Assembly: GCA_002352225.1 (NCBI GenBank)
Contig: DEIA01000072.1
Coordinates: 18,694 to 25,081 of the forward strand
Source of the DNA: Flammeovirgaceae bacterium UBA2786
GTDB lineage: Bacteria > Bacteroidota > Bacteroidia > Cytophagales > Cyclobacteriaceae
Direction: 5' to 3'
DNA: 6,388 nt
In this document: positions 4,301-6,388 of the stretch, in pieces
Layout: the number at the start of each line of letters is the position of its first letter
How positions within the stretch are numbered: position 1 is the first letter of the stretch
The notes under the pieces: generated by a model
Told to the model about the DNA's origin: nothing
What the model saw: the letters and a program-made list of their open reading frames with translations, nothing else
Databases searched by the model: none
Translations under genes and position numbers: made by a program

Positions 4301-6388
4301 CAGGTTGCCACCATTACTCACATTATTTACTGCCCCGGTTTTTTCCAGATAAGCGATTCCGTCAAACGTGGTTCCGTTTATAAAAAGTTGTGGTGCGCGA
4401 AAATCGATATTACCACCAAAAGATGAAGATGGGCCAAGGGTTAAAATGGCAATGCCTGTTAGGTTAAGGGTTTGTGCGGTAGGGCCCACTTGCGTAAACC
4501 GGATCAACCGGATATCGCCACTGATTACACCAGAACCGCCCACACCAATTGTGCGGGTGGCCGCCAGCGTAGAGGTGCCGTTCGCAGAGTTTCCAAAATA
4601 GATACCCCCTCCAAATGTTGAATTCAATTCAACGTTTCCATTGTATTGGTTGCCGGCCGAGTTTTCGGAAAGGCGAATGGTGGAAGAGCCTGAGTTTGTA
4701 ACCACTAAGTTGCCATTGAAGACATCAGGTGAATTATTGGCTGACATGAGGTATCCATTTCCGGAGTTAACCAGTGTGGTAGCCTGATTGAAAATATTGC
4801 CTCCGTCTCCGGCATCGTTGTTAGTGCCATTTTTTTCGAGGTAAGCAGTACCATTGTAAGTTGCCCCGTTTAATAAAAGTTGTGGAGCAACAAAGTTCAC
4901 GTCCCCATCAAATGATGAAGTCGGGCCAACCCACAAAAGTGCCGAACCGGTTAACGTAAGATTTTGATTGGTGGCACCTACTTGCGAAAACCTGCGAAGC
5001 CTTAACTGACCCGTAGTAAACCCACTTCCACCCGTTGAAATTGTTCCTCCGGTAAAGGTAGCGGCTCCTGTAGCATTATTCGAGAAAATTATTCCCAATG
5101 CACTGCCCGTATTGTTTACGATAATATTATTGTTGAATTGATTGCCGGCCACATTATGAGCTAAAAAAATCCAGTTAGATCCTGAATTAGAAACGGTTAG
5201 TGGTCCATTGAAAACATCTGGGCTGGCGTTGGCTGTCATCAAATAGCCACTACCAGAGTTAACCAAAGTGGTTGTGCTGTTAAAAACGTTGTTACCATTG
5301 CCGGCATCATCACCAGAGCCGGTCTTTTCTAAAGACGCACTTCCATTATAGGTGGCACCATTTAAGTATAACCGTGGAGATACAAAGTTTACATTTCCAT
5401 CAAAGGATGAATTAGGCCCCACCCGCAAGGTAGAAGATCCAGTGAGGGTAAGGTTTTCAGCCAGAGCTCCAATCTGTGTAAAGCGATAAAGGTTAAGACC
5501 TCCACTGGGGAACGGACCGGCAGTAATTACTCCGTTTAACGTAGAGCTTGCTGTTGTTTGTCCGTTGAACGTGATCCCTGCCGCGCCACCTGAATTGGAA
5601 ACCGTGATGTTACTATTGTAGGTAGAGGTTCCACTTTCACCCATTTGAATAACAGTTCCGGGCGCTGAATTGGTAACATTAATATTTACCGGGCCATTAA
5701 AAGTTGCCGAGGTACCGCCTCCCTGAAGTATTCGATAATTGCTTTGTATGGCTCCATCGCAGTTTATATTAAATGCGCCACCTACACTAAAAGCTGCGTT
5801 TGTTCCTTCTGCAATAAAGAATGACCACGGATCCGAGCCACCACTTTTATTCGAGTTGAGTGTAAGATCTGAACTAAACGTGGTTGTTTGACCATTATGA
5901 TTGTGTGCAAAATAAATCCGATAACTGCCTGTGTTATTAAAAGTGGCGTTACTTAGAAACTGATCTGCCGATACACTACCCAGCATCAGGTAGCCCGAGC
6001 CGGAGTTGGTGATTGTAGTAACTCCGGAGAAAACATTTCCACCAGCTCCTGCATCATTGGAGGCACCGGTTTTTTCAAGCGTGGCTGTTCCGCTTATGGC
6101 GACACCATCCAAAAACAAACGAGGTGATTGTAAATTAGCCGTACCACCGAATACAGAAGCGGGGCCAACTCTGAGTATGGTTGTTGTTCCGCCCATTAGC
6201 AAGGTTGTAGGTTCGGATCCCAATCGGGTAAACCGGTGGAGGGAAAGGTCTCCTGAATCAAACCCGCCTGCTATGGAGAGGGCTCTTCCTGCAGCTTGGG
6301 TTGACGATGACGAAGCACCACTATTAAAAGTTATCCCATTGCTTCCACCCGTATTGGTTAAAGTAATATCGCCATTGTAGGTGGCGGT
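1373..6388 (-). CDS. Giant repetitive T9SS-secreted surface protein (N-terminus outside window)
   Basis: The minus-strand frame is open from the right edge to TAG 1373-1375, giving 1671 visible residues. The true start and any signal peptide lie beyond 6388. A TTG at 6221-6223 is an internal Leu: upstream codons continue the repeat pattern (LHRFTRLGSEPTT spans it). Domain order is: the tail of one repeat unit (6236-6388), seven further units (2492-6235), a pre-C-terminal region (1871-2491), an Ig/FN3-like module (1574-1870) and a type A sorting domain (1376-1567). The protein is rich in Gly, Asn, Ser and Thr and has only three cysteines in the visible part. Families with this layout are exported by T9SS across the outer membrane, and the tail is normally removed on attachment or release. 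A beta-solenoid adhesin or matrix protein is the likely role, by inference; no enzymatic domain is seen. SprB-like gliding adhesins are an alternative comparison, but SprB carries a different (type B) tail. The promoter is not in the window. The 3' end overlaps the NRDE gene by 23 bp. Confidence 0.94.
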   Translation of the reverse strand, partial: TATYNGDITLTNTGGSNGITFNSGASSSSTQAAGRALSIAGGFDSGDLSLHRFTRLGSEPTTLLMGGTTTILRVGPASVFGGTANLQSPRLFLDGVAISGTATLEKTGASNDAGAGGNVFSGVTTITNSGSGYLMLGSVSADQFLSNATFNNTGSYRIYFAHNHNGQTTTFSSDLTLNSNKSGGSDPWSFFIAEGTNAAFSVGGAFNINCDGAIQSNYRILQGGGTSATFNGPVNINVTNSAPGTVIQMGESGTSTYNSNITVSNSGGAAGITFNGQTTASSTLNGVITAGPFPSGGLNLYRFTQIGALAENLTLTGSSTLRVGPNSSFDGNVNFVSPRLYLNGATYNGSASLEKTGSGDDAGNGNNVFNSTTTLVNSGSGYLMTANASPDVFNGPLTVSNSGSNWIFLAHNVAGNQFNNNIIVNNTGSALGIIFSNNATGAATFTGGTISTGGSGFTTGQLRLRRFSQVGATNQNLTLTGSALLWVGPTSSFDGDVNFVAPQLLLNGATYNGTAYLEKNGTNNDAGDGGNIFNQATTLVNSGNGYLMSANNSPDVFNGNLVVTNSGSSTIRLSENSAGNQYNGNVELNSTFGGGIYFGNSANGTSTLAATRTIGVGGSGVISGDIRLIRFTQVGPTAQTLNLTGIAILTLGPSSSFGGNIDFRAPQLFINGTTFDGIAYLEKTGAVNNVSNGGNLFNGITSIVNSGSGGIYSAETAPDIFNTDLTITNTGSGIISLARNVAGNQFNGDITFNSTLGSGGIYISSQASGSSTMASGGSLLVGGLGYSSGYLSLRRFTQLGADPQTLVLTGTALLQLGPSTTFNGAVDFRSAQFELNGTTFNGTTYLEKTGATNNDSNGGNEFNGVTTIANSGAGFFRFALNALDTFNGDLTLTNTGSSSIRMADNVPGTLFNGNITVNSTFGGGVYFSENGGGTATLAAGRTISVGGIGFSLGELHLRRFTQTGATPQTLLLSGTAALVLGPSISIDGAADFRAPQLYINGGVFNGDAFLEKNGASPNTGIGNTTFHGTTTIQVSSTGLLRTNGGNTFNGVTNLVNSGSNDLLLELTTASVYNNTVNMTNTGSSYIRPAYLGNTTFNGDITVNSTSGTGIYFSENAGGSATLASGRTISVGGTGFTAGELRLQRFTQFGTTAQNLVLTGVAAVRVGPSSTWNGSVAVTSPSLFLDGATFNNTNSFTKTGASTDASIGGNIFVGVSSFSNSGTGIFRLGNVNVDEFIGSTTFNQASGTIQPTYNSASNFYNHVTVDGASPILFGANNGTIVLAGGAAQNINKAGTASPVFRRLTLNKSGNTATLNTDASVTTNATFTSGVLFTSATNYLNFANDATSTGGSNTSHIDGPVRKTGNDAFSFPTGDGGFYRPISISAPTNATHYFTAEYFKATHAFGGPATYPAGIVTVSTCEYWMLDRNPAVGGSNVSVTLSWNTPDCIGPYITNPANLRVVRWDGAAWVNHGNGGTTGNATAGTVISAGLITSFSPITLGSSGLDNPLPIELIHFNAVAENEKVNLNWVTASELNNDFFTVQHSTDGVEFASLGIINGQGTTQNSTSYDFVDSNPMAGVNYYRLKQTDFDGTSTYSNIIAVNLNLEWLLYPNPVTYGNDVSINKKGDYAVYNNLGMLVMKISDANKLNISSLAPGIYTVRSSTGAIRRLVVK
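1376..1567 (-). other. T9SS type A C-terminal sorting domain
   Basis: The last 64 residues begin with LYPNPV and continue through YAVYNNLGMLVMKI and LNISSLAPGIYTVR to a basic end, RRLVVK. This matches the type A sorting signal (Por_Secre_tail, TIGR04183-like): a YPNP start, a central 'v.n..G..v' strand, a 'L..GiYtv' strand and a final Lys-rich strand. In known cargo the domain directs passage through the T9SS outer-membrane channel and is cut by the PorU sortase. Confidence 0.95.
1574..1870 (-). other. Ig/FN3-like module preceding the sorting domain
   Basis: About 99 residues starting with LPIELIHFNA, then VNLNWVTASELNNDFFTVQ, STDGVEFASLG, DSNPMAGVNYYRLKQTDFDG and TYSNIIAV. This 'LPIEL..F.a......v.L.W.TasE.NN..F.ve.S.Dg..f' pattern is very common just before type A sorting domains in Bacteroidota secreted proteins. 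The alternating hydrophobic pattern fits an Ig-like beta sandwich; the fold assignment is inference. Confidence 0.85.
1871..2491 (-). other. Pre-C-terminal region with 'GPVRKTG...FPTGDGGFYRPI' signature
   Basis: About 207 residues linking repeats to the Ig-like module. It opens with RRLTLNKSGNTATLN and TFTSGVLFT, as commonly follows repeats in Bacteroidota surface proteins. It then carries HIDGPVRKTG, FSFPTGDGGFYRPISI, FTAEYF and a segment with two cysteines (codons 2132-2134 in CEYWMLDR and 2051-2053 in TPDCIGPY) 27 residues apart, able to form a disulfide outside the cell. LRVVRWDGAAWVNHG and GLITSFSPITLG close it. Its function is not known to me. Confidence 0.75.
2492..2959 (-). repeat. 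Repeat unit 7, C-terminal and degenerate (156 residues)
   Basis: Begins RFTQFGTTAQNLVLTG and keeps VRVGPSSTWNG, LFLDGATFNN, FTKTG and ASIGGNIFVG. Its second half drifts (EFIGSTTFNQASG, NFYNHVTVDG, TIVLAGGAAQNI) and runs into FRRLTLNKSG, where an eighth anchor would be expected. It looks like the capping unit of the array. Confidence 0.85.
2960..3514 (-). repeat. Repeat unit 6, expanded by one rung (185 residues)
   Basis: Begins RFTQTGATPQTLLLSG. It carries LGPSISIDGAADFRAPQLY, FLEKNG, NTTFHGTTTI, then an additional NTFNGVTNLVNSGS segment before VYNNTVNMTNTGSS and TTFNGDITVNSTSG. Rung marks fall near unit positions 68, 89, 114 and 138, against 68, 92 and 117 in unit 2. The 21 extra residues therefore equal one rung. 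Confidence 0.9.
3515..4006 (-). repeat. Repeat unit 5 (164 residues)
   Basis: Begins RFTQLGADPQTLVLTG. Landmarks are LGPSTTFNGAVDF, YLEKTG, NNDSNGGNEFNG, ANSGAGFF, TFNGDLTLTNTGSSSIR, TLFNGNITVNSTFGGGVYFS and ATLAAGRTISVGG. The end of the unit (GRTISVGG.GF..GEL.L) closely matches that of unit 6. Confidence 0.92.
4007..4501 (-). repeat. Repeat unit 4 (165 residues)
   Basis: Begins RFTQVGPTAQTLNLTG. Landmarks are LGPSSSFGGNIDFRAPQLF, YLEKTG, NGGNLFNG, VNSGSGGIYS, DIFNTDLTITNTGSG and NVAGNQFNGDI. One extra residue in the LGSGGIYI segment explains 165 instead of 164. Confidence 0.92.
4502..4993 (-). repeat. Repeat unit 3 (164 residues)
   Basis: Begins RFSQVGATNQNLTLTG, with Ser replacing Thr in the anchor. 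It carries LWVGPTSSFDGDVNF, YLEKNG, NNDAGDGGNIFN, GYLMSANNSPDVFNG and GGGIYFGNSANG. Its first half is the closest visible match to unit 2 (shared SSFDG, VNFVAPQL or VNFVSPRL, LVNSG, SPDVFNG). Confidence 0.92.
4994..5485 (-). repeat. Repeat unit 2 (164 residues)
   Basis: Begins RFTQIGALAENLTLTG. Landmarks are RVGPNSSFDG, LYLNGATYNG, SLEKTG (Lys at unit position 54), NNVFNSTTTLVNSGSGYLM, DVFNGPLTVSNSGS and NQFNNNIIVNNTGS. It is a good reference unit for the array, with no inserted rung. Confidence 0.92.
5486..6235 (-). repeat. Repeat unit 1, expanded (250 residues)
   Basis: Begins RFTRLGSEPTTLLMGG and holds the standard landmarks LRVGP, FLDGVAISGTATLEKTG, NDAGAGGNVF and NSGSGYLM. Compared with 164-residue units it has about 85 additional residues in its second half, with aromatic rung marks near unit positions 93, 120, 149, 179 and 206. 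This looks like about three added rungs. It contains the only cysteine in the repeats (codon 5759-5761, in NINCDG). Confidence 0.88.
6236..6388 (-). repeat. Repeat unit 0 (only its last 51 residues visible)
   Basis: Starts at the window edge with TATYNGDITLTNTGG and ends GGFDSGDLSLH just before the RFTR anchor. It aligns without length change to the last 51 residues of unit 2 (positions 114-164 of that unit), so the repeat array continues to the right of the window. Confidence 0.85.

Noticed and set aside
1845..4601. Several + strand open frames of 63-128 codons within the giant gene, and another at 6006-6380
   Set aside because: They recur opposite equivalent parts of the repeat units and are low-complexity Pro/Val/Ala-rich, as expected of antisense to Gly/Asn/Thr-rich coding sequence. 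They are shadows.
6221..6223. TTG as a start codon of the giant protein
   Set aside because: The frame continues upstream to the window edge and those 55 codons carry on the repeat pattern, so this is an internal leucine.
2492..6388. Direct DNA repeats as a CRISPR-like or mobile element array
   Set aside because: The repetition is at protein level with diverged DNA inside one uninterrupted reading frame; there are no constant short repeats with unique spacers and no transposase.

Overview
The window looks like a piece of a Bacteroidota chromosome, probably from the Cytophagales or a related order; that order-level guess is inference. The strongest evidence is a very large minus-strand gene ending in a type A C-terminal sorting domain of the type IX secretion system (T9SS), a system largely confined to this phylum. 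A-rich sequence without a clear Shine-Dalgarno motif ahead of the start codons also fits.

Layout. Positions 1-429 (+) hold the C-terminal two thirds or so of ribonuclease HII (rnhB); its start is outside the window. Positions 430-615 are a short intergenic stretch with one weak inverted repeat. Positions 616-1395 (+) hold a complete TANGO2/NRDE-family protein, most likely starting at a GTG that puts a cysteine at residue 2. From the right edge down to 1373, the minus strand is one continuous open frame of 1671 visible residues, still open at position 6388. It encodes a secreted, repetitive, Gly/Asn/Ser/Thr-rich surface protein. The two facing genes overlap tail to tail by 23 bp (1373-1395).

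The giant protein is the notable item. It is built from a long repeat unit of almost constant length: successive RF[T/S]Q-type anchors lie 250, 164, 164, 165, 164 and 185 residues apart, and the last unit runs 156 residues into a related FRR sequence. Inside each unit, F-N-G-like motifs recur about every 18-30 residues, which suggests beta-solenoid rungs. The two long units can be explained by adding whole rungs, about three in one and one in the other. After the repeats come a conserved pre-C-terminal region, an Ig/FN3-like module and the sorting domain.

The three genes show no obvious shared pathway. rnhB (R-loop and RNA-DNA hybrid repair) and the NRDE gene are housekeeping-type neighbours; the giant gene is an envelope or exported protein. 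I see no RNA gene, insertion sequence, CRISPR array or defence system here.
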